64,000 nt of DNA from Rhizobium sp. ASV8 (GTDB lineage: Bacteria > Pseudomonadota > Alphaproteobacteria > Rhizobiales > Rhizobiaceae): positions 1-64,000 of the forward strand of contig NZ_JAELUG010000021.1 in the NCBI RefSeq assembly GCF_016429255.1. The letters run 5' to 3'. Of this stretch, positions 27,503-35,672 are shown piece by piece. The notes below the pieces were generated by a model that made no database searches, had not been told where the DNA came from, and worked only from the letters and a program-made list of their open reading frames with translations. The position numbers and the translations under genes are program-made. How positions within the stretch are numbered: position 1 is the stretch's first letter; the number at the start of each line of letters is the position of its first letter.

Positions 27503-28819
27503 TCACGCGACAGCTGGCTTTTCGTTCAGCCAGCCACCGGTAAAGCCCGCGCGTTCAAGGCCGGTGCGAAGGATCGGCGACTGGCGCATCAGGTTCCAGA
27601 TCATGCCCGTGCGGGCATTTTCAATCATCATGACCAGCAAGCCCTGGTCGAGCGCGACCGAGCGGTCGTCCACCCAGCCTTCGACGCCAGGACCTTTGAC
27701 GCTCGGATTGAAACCGCCGGGGAAGCGGCCGTCGAGCAGCAGGTTGGGATAGTTCGAAAGCAGCGCCTTCGTGCCGTCGAGCGCGGCCTGACGGTCGAAG
27801 GGTAGGCAGGACAGCGGGCCCCATGGCGCGATCGTGCCGTCATCGGGTCCGAGCGGTGCGCCACGGGCGGCATAACCTAGAAGCTTCGGAGCATAACGCA
27901 GACTATGTTTCGTACCCGTCTGATTGGGACCATCGCAGGCCGAGAGGCCCCATATATCCTTCCCGTAACCGGCGAAATGGTTCGGATTGCGGTCCGTATA
28001 GTCACGCTGGACTGATATTGCCGTCTGCGTATTGCGGAAATAATCAACACCCTTTTCGGCAACGTGCTTGTCGCGGATATCGCGGAAGTCGATCCAGGCG
28101 TGGGAGAACAGATGGATGAACAGCGGCCCGGCATACAGATAGGGCGTTTCCTGGAACATCATCCACGTATAGGTCGAGGCGAACGCATCGTAGCTTGACG
28201 GTGGGATCGGGTGCGTCGGCGAGCCGAGCGCCAGAACATAGAGGAAGATCGCCTCGTCATAGCCCTGATAGCGCCAGCGCAGGAAACCGCTTCCCGGCTT
28301 CCAGCCCATGCTGATCGTTGGTCCCCTGTTCAGAGCCCAATGCCAATCGCAGCGTTCGTAGAGGAATTTCGCCTGTTTGCGAATATCCTGCTCGGTCTGG
28401 CTATTGCCGGTGAAATAGGCTGCCGCCGTCAATACGCCGATCAGAAACAGACCGCTGTCGATGGTTGAAAGCTCGCTGTTCCAGGCGCGCTTGCCGGTCT
28501 CCATGTAGAGAAAGTGGTAGTAGAAGCCGCGATGGCCGGTGGCGCCGCGCTCGGTGCCCTGCTGGCTGTCGGCGAGGAAATCGAGCGTGGTCAGCACGCG
28601 CTTGGCGGCGTCGGCCCGACTGATCCATCCGCGTTCCACCGCAACCGGATAGCTCGACAGTGCGAAGCCGACTGCGGCGATGCTGCAATGGCTCGTCTTG
28701 ATCGATGTATCGGCCACCAGTCCGTTTTCCGGATTGGTATGAAGCATGAAATATTCGAACGCGGACCGTTGCAAGCGATCGATCAGTGCGTCGTCGGTTT
28801 CGTTTACCTGCTGCAGCAT
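27503..28819 (-). CDS. Glucoamylase-like (PF10091/GH144-type) protein, putative beta-1,2-glucanase
   Basis: The protein has 438 residues and carries the (alpha/alpha)6-barrel 'glycoamylase' domain. Visible marks are ATGHRGFYYHFLYMETGKR, STIDSGLF, YDEAIFLYVLALGSP, and GGFNP with GWVDDRSVALDQG near the C-terminus. The same domain occurs in cyclic beta-1,2-glucan synthase (NdvB) and in GH144 endo-beta-1,2-glucanases. Rhizobia make periplasmic cyclic beta-1,2-glucan, so that polymer or its oligosaccharides are likely substrates (inferred). There is no signal peptide, unlike many secreted GH144 enzymes, which suggests a cytoplasmic protein. It is monocistronic. Confidence 0.82.
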   Translation of the reverse strand: MLQQVNETDDALIDRLQRSAFEYFMLHTNPENGLVADTSIKTSHCSIAAVGFALSSYPVAVERGWISRADAAKRVLTTLDFLADSQQGTERGATGHRGFYYHFLYMETGKRAWNSELSTIDSGLFLIGVLTAAAYFTGNSQTEQDIRKQAKFLYERCDWHWALNRGPTISMGWKPGSGFLRWRYQGYDEAIFLYVLALGSPTHPIPPSSYDAFASTYTWMMFQETPYLYAGPLFIHLFSHAWIDFRDIRDKHVAEKGVDYFRNTQTAISVQRDYTDRNPNHFAGYGKDIWGLSACDGPNQTGTKHSLRYAPKLLGYAARGAPLGPDDGTIAPWGPLSCLPFDRQAALDGTKALLSNYPNLLLDGRFPGGFNPSVKGPGVEGWVDDRSVALDQGLLVMMIENARTGMIWNLMRQSPILRTGLERAGFTGGWLNEKPAVA

Positions 28820-29065
28820 CGTCTATCCGTCTCCTCGGCGCTCCCATTTCCTGCTGAACATGGGAGCTTGGATAGTTGCAAATCAAACATGGTTAACAAT
28901 GCCACATATTTATGGAGGATTGTTTAAGATCAGGGTCTTATGCACCGTTCATAATCAGATCTTGCCATCGATCCCGCGAGTTCAGCAGGTGTTTGGCCCC
29001 TTAGAGGTCACTCGTTCCCGGTGCGCGCGTCGCATGAAAGCGGGTGATTCGATTTGGTCCCCGGC

Positions 29066-29629
29066 CTATTTCAATGCGGCTTCCATTCTCAGCTTCAGTC
29101 TTGTGAGGGTTCTGTCGAATATGGCGTCGTCGCAAAGGGCTCTGGCGAGCGTCAATGCACCCTGGATACCGATAACGGCGTCCTCTGCCAGTGCCTTCGC
29201 TTCGCCGTCGCGCAGTCCGGCTTTGATCAAAGATCCGGCAAGCGCGTCAATCCAGCGCTGGAAATAGCCCTGAATCACGCTTGGGAAACGGTCTCGGGTG
29301 TCGTCAAGGGCGAAAGCTCCGATCAGGCAGATGCGGCGGCCGGAACGGAAGTAGCCTTCCGCCGTCTCCCACATGCGGGAAATGGCGACGCTCGGCTCCT
29401 CCTCTTCGAGCGGTCTGAACATTTCCGTCACGAACCAGCCGTCGATATGAGCCATGATCTCCGCTGCCATCTCTTCCTTGCCACCGGGAAAGAAGTGATA
29501 GAGGCTGCCTTTGGACAGTTTCGTGCGGGCGGTAATCTCGCTCATCGATGCCCCCTCATAGCCGAGCTCGCGAAAGACCTCGGCGACAAGGGCAATGGCA
29601 TCGGCTTTTTCGAAGACGGTGCGCACCAT
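29066..29629 (-). CDS. TetR/AcrR-family regulator (YxaF/LmrA-like)
   Basis: The protein has 187 residues. The HTH spans about residues 8-55 (AEVFRELGYEGASMSEITARTKLSKGSLYHFFPGGKEEM), with the KGSLYHFF recognition helix typical of the YxaF/LmrA subgroup. It is encoded 1 bp after the NTF2-like gene and is probably co-transcribed with it. Two copies of the TAGACC-type operator of this subgroup lie before the operon, which fits autoregulation. Confidence 0.9.
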   Translation of the reverse strand: MVRTVFEKADAIALVAEVFRELGYEGASMSEITARTKLSKGSLYHFFPGGKEEMAAEIMAHIDGWFVTEMFRPLEEEEPSVAISRMWETAEGYFRSGRRICLIGAFALDDTRDRFPSVIQGYFQRWIDALAGSLIKAGLRDGEAKALAEDAVIGIQGALTLARALCDDAIFDRTLTRLKLRMEAALK

Positions 29630-29630
29630 C

Positions 29631-30095
29631 TCAGAGGCCGAGTTCCGAAAGGCCGGGATGATCGTCCGGTCGGCGGCCGAGCGGCCAATGGAACTTCCGG
29701 TCTTCTTCCCTGATCGGCATGTCGTTGATGGAGGCGAAACGGCGCTGCATCAGGCCGTCAGTATCGAATTCCCAGTTTTCGTTGCCGTAAGAGCGGAACC
29801 AATGGCCGCTGTCGTCGTGCCATTCATAGGCAAAGCGCACGGCGATACGGTTGCCGTCGAAGACCCAGAGTTCCTTGATCAGCCGGTAATCGAGTTCCCT
29901 TGCCCATTTGCGTGTCAGGAATTCGACGATTTCCTTGCGACCGCGCGGGAATTCTGCGCGGTTCCGCCATTGGCTGTCTTCCGTATAGACCATGGAGACG
30001 CGCTCGGGGTCCCGGCTGTTCCAGCCGTCTTCCGCCATGCGGACTTTGGCGATCGCGGTTTCAAGAGTGAATGGCGGGGCAAGAGGGGTCTGCAT
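29631..30095 (-). CDS. NTF2-like (SnoaL/DUF1348) protein
   Basis: The protein has 154 residues and the DUF1348 variety of the NTF2/SnoaL fold. Visible marks are [39 protein letters not shown] and the C-terminal [19 protein letters not shown]. Members are small cytosolic proteins of unclear function, often under TetR control in aldehyde or electrophile stress. It is the first gene of the operon with the TetR gene and is preceded by the twin operator at 30109-30143. Confidence 0.9.
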   Translation of the reverse strand: MQTPLAPPFTLETAIAKVRMAEDGWNSRDPERVSMVYTEDSQWRNRAEFPRGRKEIVEFLTRKWARELDYRLIKELWVFDGNRIAVRFAYEWHDDSGHWFRSYGNENWEFDTDGLMQRRFASINDMPIREEDRKFHWPLGRRPDDHPGLSELGL

Positions 30096-30108
30096 GATAC
30101 GCTCCTTC

Positions 30109-30143
30109 TAAACCAATTAGTTTTTAATAGACCGATCGGTTTA
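30109..30143. promoter_or_regulatory. Tandem TetR operators before the DUF1348-tetR operon
   Basis: TAGACCGATCGGTTTA (30128-30143) is a near-perfect 16-bp palindrome. A weaker copy, TAAACCAATTAGTTTT (30109-30124), lies 19 bp to the left. The TAGACC half-site is known for YxaF/LmrA-type TetR proteins. Both sites lie 14-48 bp upstream of the DUF1348 start codon, overlapping the likely promoter. Confidence 0.8.
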
Positions 30144-30180
30144 GAAAGTCAAGCGGCGTGATTGGAGCTGGCGTGCCGGT

Positions 30181-31044
30181 TCAGCGTGCGAACTTCCTGG
30201 CGCCTGCGACGCAGCCGACGACGGCGATCGTCACGACGAGCATGGACCAGCTGACGCTTTCCTTGAGCAATGCAGCAGCAAGCGCAAAGCCGAAGAAGGG
30301 CTGGAGGAACTGCAGCTGGCCGACGGCTGCGATGCCGCCTTGGGCGAGGCCGCGATACCAGAAGACGAAACCGATCAGCATGCTGAAGAGCGAAACATAG
30401 CCAAGGCCGATCCAGGCGGGGCCGCCGATGCCGACGATGCTGTGCGGCATGGTGACGAAGCAGAGCGCGATCGTAACCGGCAGGGACAGGACGAGCGCCC
30501 AGCAGATGACCTGCCAGCCGCCGAGCCGGCGCGACAGAACCGCTCCTTCGGCATAGCCGAGACCGCAGATAAGGACGGCCGCCAGCATCAGGAGATCGCC
30601 GACCGGCGACGCCGATACGCCTTGTCCGAGCGCATAGCCGCTGACGAGCGCACTGCCGATGGCGGAAAAGATCCAGAAGGCCGGACGCGGACGTTCGCCG
30701 CCGCGCAAGACGCCGAAGATGGCTGTGGCGAGCGGCAACAATCCGATGAAGACGATGGAATGTGCCGAGGTTACATGCTTGAGCGCCAGCGCCGTCAGCA
30801 AAGGAAAGCCGATCACGCAACCGAGCGATACGATCACCAAGGGCACGATATCGCTGCGCACGGGCCGCTTTTCGCGAAAGAGGAGTAGCAGCCCCAGACC
30901 CAGCAGGCCGGCGATGACCGCGCGGACAACGGTCAGAAACAGCGGGTCGAAGTCCATGACGGCCACGCGCGTCGCCGGCAGTGATCCGCTGAAGATCACC
31001 ACCCCGATCAGTCCATAGACCCATCCTGCCGTCGCCTTGTCCAT
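30181..31044 (-). CDS. EamA-family (DMT) metabolite exporter
   Basis: This inner-membrane protein has 287 residues with ten predicted transmembrane helices in two EamA repeats (VYGLIGVVIFSGSLPATRV at the start; AFWIFSAIGSALVSGYALG in the second half). EamA proteins usually export amino acids, purines or similar metabolites. It is divergent from a MocR-type regulator, a frequent pairing in which the regulator controls the exporter in response to an amino acid or vitamin B6. The substrate is unknown. Confidence 0.88.
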   Translation of the reverse strand: MDKATAGWVYGLIGVVIFSGSLPATRVAVMDFDPLFLTVVRAVIAGLLGLGLLLLFREKRPVRSDIVPLVIVSLGCVIGFPLLTALALKHVTSAHSIVFIGLLPLATAIFGVLRGGERPRPAFWIFSAIGSALVSGYALGQGVSASPVGDLLMLAAVLICGLGYAEGAVLSRRLGGWQVICWALVLSLPVTIALCFVTMPHSIVGIGGPAWIGLGYVSLFSMLIGFVFWYRGLAQGGIAAVGQLQFLQPFFGFALAAALLKESVSWSMLVVTIAVVGCVAGARKFAR

Positions 31045-31085
31045 TTATATGCTCCTTCTTGCTCCCTCGCGGTATCGGCGAGTTC

Positions 31086-31104
31086 GTCTGGTCAAACCAG
31101 AGAC
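31086..31104. promoter_or_regulatory. Candidate MocR operator
   Basis: TCTGGT (31087-31092) and ACCAGA (31096-31101) form a perfect inverted repeat with a 3-base spacer in the 75-bp divergent promoter between the EamA gene and the MocR gene. The C-TGGT core with its mirror image fits a site for the GntR-type HTH of the divergent regulator. Confidence 0.5.
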
Positions 31105-31119
31105 AGTGCAGTACAATTC

Positions 31120-32565
31120 ATGCGAACTGTTATGGATATGGATGCAGTACGAATGGGTAATCTGTCGGCAACAGAGACTCTTGGCGGCACCCGCATCGAA
31201 GGGGTAATGGCGGCGATTTCGGATCGAATCGCGGCGCGCAGCCTGGTGCCGGGGGCGCGGCTTCCCTCCGTAAGAAGCTTCGCCAAGACGATGCAGGTAT
31301 CGGTCTCTACCGTGGTCGAGGCCTATGAACGGCTTGCTGGCGAAGGCGTGATCCGGTCCCGGCCGGGCTCGGGTTTCTATGTGTGTGGCCCGTTGCCGCC
31401 GCTCCTGCTGTCTGAGGCCGACGCGAACTCGGATCGCAATGTCGATCCGCTGTGGATCTCGCGTCAGTCGCTCGAGGTGGGCGACGATGTCTTGAAGCCC
31501 GGCTGCGGTTGGCTTCCGCCCTCCTGGCTGCCGCAGGCGGCGCTGCGGCGCGCGATGCGGACACTGGCGCGTGGGGATGTCGGGGCGCTTGCCAATTACG
31601 GGACGCCGCTCGGTCTGCCGCCGCTGCGGCAGCTTCTGGCCAGGCGTCTCGGCGATCACGGCATTACCGTGCCGCCGGATCAGATTCTGCTGACGGAGTC
31701 CGGTACGCAGGCGATCGATCTGCTGTGTCGCTTCCTGCTTGAGCCGGGCGATACCGTGCTGGTCGACGACCCCTGTTATTTCAATTTTCATGCGCTGCTG
31801 CGCGCGCATCGGGCCAACGTGGTCACCGTACCCTTTACGCCGACGGGGCCGGATGTCGATCTGTTCGGCCAGGCGCTCGAGCGGCACAAGCCTCGGCTCT
31901 ACATCACCAACTCGGCCATTCACAATCCGACGGGCGCCGTGCTCTCGCCCGTGACGGCGCATCGCCTGCTGAAACTGGCGGATGCCTCCGATCTCATCAT
32001 CATCGAGGATGATATCTTCGCCGATCTCGAGGATGTCGCGGCCCCACGCCTTGCTGCCTATGACGGGCTCGACCGGGTGATCCATATCGGCAGTTTTTCA
32101 AAGACGCTCTCCGCCTCGGTGCGATGCGGCTTCATCGCGGCGCGGCGGGATTGGATCGACGGGCTCGTCGATCTCAAGGTCGCAAGCAGCTTCAGCTGCG
32201 GACAATTATCGGCCGAGCTCGTTTATCACGCATTGAAGGATGGCAGCTATCGCAAGCATGTGGAGGCATTGCGCGTCCGACTTGCCAAGACCATGAGCGA
32301 CGTGACGGCGCGGCTGGAGGCGATCGGCATCATTCCATGGTTGAAGCCGCAAGCGGGCATGTTCCTTTGGTGCCGGCTTCCCGAAGGGACGAATGCAGCC
32401 GATGTCGCCCGGGCGTGCGTTGCCGAAGGCATTGTCCTTGCCCCGGGCAATGTTTTCAGCATGGCCGACAATGCCGGCAGCTTCATGCGTTTCAACGTTG
32501 CGCAATCGACCGACGCGCGGATATTCAGCGCCTTGGAAGCATCCATGCGGAGGTTGCGTCAGTAG
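31120..32565 (+). CDS. MocR-family transcriptional regulator (GntR HTH plus aminotransferase-like domain)
   Basis: The protein has 481 residues. A GntR winged helix spans about residues 28-92 (LPSVRSFAKTMQVSVSTVVEAYERL). After a linker comes a fold-type I aminotransferase domain (about 120-478) with the PLP lysine K328 in GSFSKTLS and the cofactor-contact stretch NPTGAVLSP. MocR regulators sense PLP and amino acids. It is divergent from the EamA exporter, the probable target. Several in-frame ATGs lie at the start (31120, 31132, 31138, 31153); none has a strong ribosome-binding site, so the exact start is uncertain. Confidence 0.9.
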   Translation: MRTVMDMDAVRMGNLSATETLGGTRIEGVMAAISDRIAARSLVPGARLPSVRSFAKTMQVSVSTVVEAYERLAGEGVIRSRPGSGFYVCGPLPPLLLSEADANSDRNVDPLWISRQSLEVGDDVLKPGCGWLPPSWLPQAALRRAMRTLARGDVGALANYGTPLGLPPLRQLLARRLGDHGITVPPDQILLTESGTQAIDLLCRFLLEPGDTVLVDDPCYFNFHALLRAHRANVVTVPFTPTGPDVDLFGQALERHKPRLYITNSAIHNPTGAVLSPVTAHRLLKLADASDLIIIEDDIFADLEDVAAPRLAAYDGLDRVIHIGSFSKTLSASVRCGFIAARRDWIDGLVDLKVASSFSCGQLSAELVYHALKDGSYRKHVEALRVRLAKTMSDVTARLEAIGIIPWLKPQAGMFLWCRLPEGTNAADVARACVAEGIVLAPGNVFSMADNAGSFMRFNVAQSTDARIFSALEASMRRLRQ

Positions 32566-32692
32566 CCGCCGGGAGGCCGAATGTGGATCGTGGCACCCGT
32601 GTTTCGAGATCAAAGAGGCCGATGCTCTTGCCATACGGAAATGATCCGTCATAGCTTTGCCACAAGGCCACGCCAATTGCGGCCGCATCTGC

Positions 32693-32806
32693 TAGAACCG
32701 GATAATTCTAGGCCCGTTCGACCTAAAATCTGAATTCGTTCTAGAATCAAACAAGTAGAGCATGACGGCGTCCGAAAACCGTTTACACTTTTCGGCATCA
32801 TGCCCT
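32693..32806. repeat. Rhizobial intergenic repeat family A, copy 2
   Basis: This copy matches 24749-24860 in the same order and spacing of conserved words (CCGGAT, TAGG, GTTCGA, CTAAAATCTGAAT, AGCATGA, CACTTTTCGGCATCATGC). An internal stem CCGAAAA / TTTTCGG is evident here. It occupies the space between the MocR gene and the two-component operon. Confidence 0.75.
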
Positions 32807-32835
32807 ACAGAATTTTCGGCTAAATGGGGTCGAGC

Positions 32836-33492
32836 GTGCGCGTTTTGCTTGTTGAAGACGACAATATCCTTGGGTCCTCGCTGAAGAAGGCCCTGGAGAA
32901 GCACGCCTATGGTGTCGACTGGATGCGCGATGGCGAGTCTGGCCTGGAAGCTGCCGAGCATTCGCATTTCGCGGCGATCGTCCTGGACATCAATCTTCCG
33001 CGGCTCGGCGGCATGGAGGTTTTGAGGCACATCCGGCAGCGCGGCAATTCTGTGCCGGTTCTGTTGCTGACGGCACTCGATTCCGTGCGGCAGAAGGTCG
33101 AGGGTCTTGACGAGGGCGCGGATGACTACCTGGTCAAGCCGTTCGATCTCGATGAATTGCTGGCCCGCCTGCGTGCGCTCATCCGCCGACGCGACGGCCG
33201 CACCGAAAGCGTCATCCGCTGTGGCGACGTGGAGGTCGATCCTTCCGCCATGGTTGCGCGAAAGGGCAGCACGCCGGTGCACACGACGGCCAAGGAGTTC
33301 CATCTCCTGAAGCTGCTGATGGAGCGCAGCGGTCGCTACGTGACCAAGAACGATATTGAATATGCACTCTACGACGCCGAAAACACCGTCGAGAGCAACA
33401 CGATCGAAGTGACGATCTACAATCTCAGAAAGAAGCTCGGCACGGATTTCATCAAATCGATCCGCGGCGTAGGCTACATGATCGAGCGATGA
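32836..33492 (+). CDS. OmpR-family response regulator of the lipid-type gene cluster
   Basis: The protein has 218 residues. The receiver domain begins VRVLLVEDDNILG; the acceptor aspartate is in VLDINLPRLGG and the lysine in LVKPFDLDELL. A winged-helix DNA-binding domain follows (about 125-215, ending IRGVGYMIER). An in-frame ATG lies 12 bases earlier at 32824 without a ribosome-binding site; the GTG at 32836 has GGGG six bases before it and gives the normal receiver start, so I prefer it. It is coupled to the kinase gene by a 4-bp overlap. A phased direct repeat downstream of the kinase, before the nine-gene run, is a good candidate target. Confidence 0.9.
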   Translation: MRVLLVEDDNILGSSLKKALEKHAYGVDWMRDGESGLEAAEHSHFAAIVLDINLPRLGGMEVLRHIRQRGNSVPVLLLTALDSVRQKVEGLDEGADDYLVKPFDLDELLARLRALIRRRDGRTESVIRCGDVEVDPSAMVARKGSTPVHTTAKEFHLLKLLMERSGRYVTKNDIEYALYDAENTVESNTIEVTIYNLRKKLGTDFIKSIRGVGYMIER

Positions 33493-34865
33493 ACAACTCC
33501 ACGCTCACCCGCAAGCTGTTTCTGCGCATTGCGCCCGTTGTCGTTGTGACGATCGTTGTGATCGGCGCCTTCGCCTTCAATAGCGCGACGCGTGAGATTA
33601 ACAATATCTACGACGCCCAACTCATCGACGATGCCAACGTCATCTGGAGCCTGCTGCGCCACCCGCTCGAAAAGACGCCCGGGCATGCCGCGAAGCAGAT
33701 CGACGACATCGACTTCAACATGGACAATCAGCTGGCCTTTAACGAGGACGCCGACGACTATGCCGATGCGCATATGTTTCGCGCCTGGGTCGACGGCAAG
33801 ATCCGCTTCTACAGCAGCACGGCCTTTCTGTCCGACGTGCCGCAGCAGAAGGTGGGGTTCACGACACTGACCTATGGCGGTGAGGATTGGCGCATCTATT
33901 CGCTGCCCATTCCGAACACGACCATCGTGATCGAGCTTGGCGAAAAGATCGAGCTGCGCGAGACCCTCGTTTCCAACATTCTCCTCAATCTCTTCTTCCC
34001 GCTGCTGATCCTCGTACCGGTCATCGGCTTTCTGATCTGGCTCGGCATCAATAGCGGCCTGCGCACCATCCACGGGCTGGTGCGGCAGATCCGCACCCGC
34101 TCGCCGGACGATCTCTCGGCCATCCCGGTCGATAGCCTGCCGCGCGATCTCCTGCCGCTCGGCCGCTCGATCAACCAGCTGCTGGAGAAGCTTGGTCGCT
34201 CGCTGACGCTGGAGCGACGCTTTTCAGACCTTGCCGCGCATCAGCTGCGCACGCCGCAGGCCAGCGTGAAGCTGCTCCTGCAGATGCTTGGCAACAGCGA
34301 AAACGAGCACGAGCGGCAGGCAATCATTGCCGACCTCGTGGCGAGCAACAACAATGCCACTTATCTCATCGAGCAGCTTCTGCGGCTGGCAAGGGTGAGC
34401 CATCATCCCCTTAATCCGACCTCGGTGACGCTTCATCATCTGGTGGCGTCGGTGCTTGCCGAATTCGGCAAGATCATCACCAGCCGCGAACTCGACGTCG
34501 CGCTCGAAGGCGACGAAGAGGTTCAAGTCAAGACAGACGAATCCCTCATGCGCATGATGGTCAGCAACCTGCTGGACAATGCCATCAAATATACACCCGT
34601 CGGCGGGAAGATCAGGGTTGTGATTTCTTCGGACGATGGCGTCGGGCAGATCTCGATCAGCGACAGCGGGCCCGGTATTCCGCTTCAGGAGCGCGAGGCG
34701 GTGTTCCAGCGATTCTATCGGCTCAACACGCTTCATACCGAAGGCGCCGGGCTTGGTCTCGCGATTGTCGCCGATACCGCGGACCGGCTTTCAGCGACCG
34801 TCGAGCTTTCCACGCCACGGTGGAGCAAAGGCCTGCAAGTAGACCTGAGATTGCTCGCGGGCTGA
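33489..34865 (+). CDS. Two-component sensor histidine kinase of the lipid-type gene cluster
   Basis: This membrane kinase has 458 residues. TM1 lies at about residues 13-32, a periplasmic domain of about 130 residues follows, TM2 lies near 165-188, then HAMP, the H-box (LAAHQLRTPQASVKLL), the N-box (SNLLDNAIKYT) and the G-boxes (SDSGPGIP, GAGLGLAI). The periplasmic region is acidic (FNEDADDYADAH), a feature of PhoQ-like sensors of cations or cationic peptides; this comparison is only suggestive. It overlaps the response regulator by 4 bp. Confidence 0.92.
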   Translation: MNNSTLTRKLFLRIAPVVVVTIVVIGAFAFNSATREINNIYDAQLIDDANVIWSLLRHPLEKTPGHAAKQIDDIDFNMDNQLAFNEDADDYADAHMFRAWVDGKIRFYSSTAFLSDVPQQKVGFTTLTYGGEDWRIYSLPIPNTTIVIELGEKIELRETLVSNILLNLFFPLLILVPVIGFLIWLGINSGLRTIHGLVRQIRTRSPDDLSAIPVDSLPRDLLPLGRSINQLLEKLGRSLTLERRFSDLAAHQLRTPQASVKLLLQMLGNSENEHERQAIIADLVASNNNATYLIEQLLRLARVSHHPLNPTSVTLHHLVASVLAEFGKIITSRELDVALEGDEEVQVKTDESLMRMMVSNLLDNAIKYTPVGGKIRVVISSDDGVGQISISDSGPGIPLQEREAVFQRFYRLNTLHTEGAGLGLAIVADTADRLSATVELSTPRWSKGLQVDLRLLAG

Positions 34866-34885
34866 AAATCAACTTCCCATCGTTT

Positions 34886-34912
34886 TTCATTTTCGCTTCA
34901 TTTTCCCCTCAT
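34886..34912. promoter_or_regulatory. 11-bp-phased direct repeats, candidate OmpR-type regulator site
   Basis: TTCATTTTCGC (34886-34896) is followed at once by TTCATTTTCCC (34897-34907), and the TCAT core recurs exactly 11 bp further (34909-34912). OmpR/PhoB-type regulators bind direct repeats spaced by one helical turn. The site lies 57 bp before the HAD phosphatase gene, at the expected promoter of the nine-gene run and just after the kinase gene. Confidence 0.65.
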
Positions 34913-34968
34913 GCCCGGCTCATCCAAGGTTGTTAGACGCAACTTGGGATAAGGCGAAAGGGTATTTC

Positions 34969-35652
34969 ATGCAGGTGTTTTGCGATTTTGATGGAACCAT
35001 ATCCATCGAAGACGCGACGGATATGGTGTTGACACGTTTCGCCGGTTCCGAGTGGGAAGATATCGAGCAGCTGTGGAAGCAGGGCCAGATCGGTTCGGGC
35101 GAATGTATGCGCCGGCAGATCGCTCTTATTCAGGCAAGCAGGGCGGAGCTTGACCAGTTTCTCGACACGGTGTCGATCGATCCGGGCTTCGAAGGCTTCC
35201 TCTCTTATTGCCGCAGCGGCGAATTGCCCGTGACCGTCGTCAGCGACGGCGTCGATTACTTCATCCGCCGGATCCTGGCGCGTCACGGCATCAACAGCTT
35301 GCCGATCGTTGCCAACGTGCTCACCTGCAGCGTTACCCAGGGCCGTGAGGCCTATTCGCTGTTCCCGCCGTTTCAGGCGACGGGCTGCGTGTCCGGCGCC
35401 GGCGTCTGCAAATGTCGCGTTGTCGATAGCAACGACCTTCAGGTCTATATCGGCGACGGGCGAAGCGATTTTTGCGTTTCCGACAAGGTCGACCTCGTGT
35501 TCGCGAAGGCCAAGCTTGTTGATTACTGCGAAGAAAACGACATCCCCTATGTCGGTTTCGAAGACTTTTCCGATCTGCTTCCAAAGATGGAAGCCGTTCT
35601 CCCGAGCGTCGAGCGACGCTCCCGTGCGCTGCCGCATTTCAAGACAGCGTGA
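34969..35652 (+). CDS. HAD-superfamily phosphatase, MtnX/phosphoserine-phosphatase-like
   Basis: This cytoplasmic phosphatase of the HAD-IB group has 227 residues. Motif I is CDFDGTIS at the very N-terminus (nucleophile D6, acid D8), motif II is VVSDGVDYF near 88, and motif IV is IGDGRSDFCVSDKVD near 163. It resembles MtnX-like phosphatases, which remove phosphate from small sugar- or amino-alcohol phosphates. The ATG at 34969 is supported by AAAGGG six bases before. It is the first gene after the phased repeats and 20 bp ahead of the aminotransferase gene, so it probably acts in the same pathway. Confidence 0.88.
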   Translation: MQVFCDFDGTISIEDATDMVLTRFAGSEWEDIEQLWKQGQIGSGECMRRQIALIQASRAELDQFLDTVSIDPGFEGFLSYCRSGELPVTVVSDGVDYFIRRILARHGINSLPIVANVLTCSVTQGREAYSLFPPFQATGCVSGAGVCKCRVVDSNDLQVYIGDGRSDFCVSDKVDLVFAKAKLVDYCEENDIPYVGFEDFSDLLPKMEAVLPSVERRSRALPHFKTA

Positions 35653-35672
35653 ATTTGACCGAGAGGCATTGA

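Noticed and set aside
30149..31024. Minus-strand open frame overlapping the EamA gene
   Set aside because: It is very rich in Arg, Ala and His and is a frame shadow of the ten-helix EamA protein.
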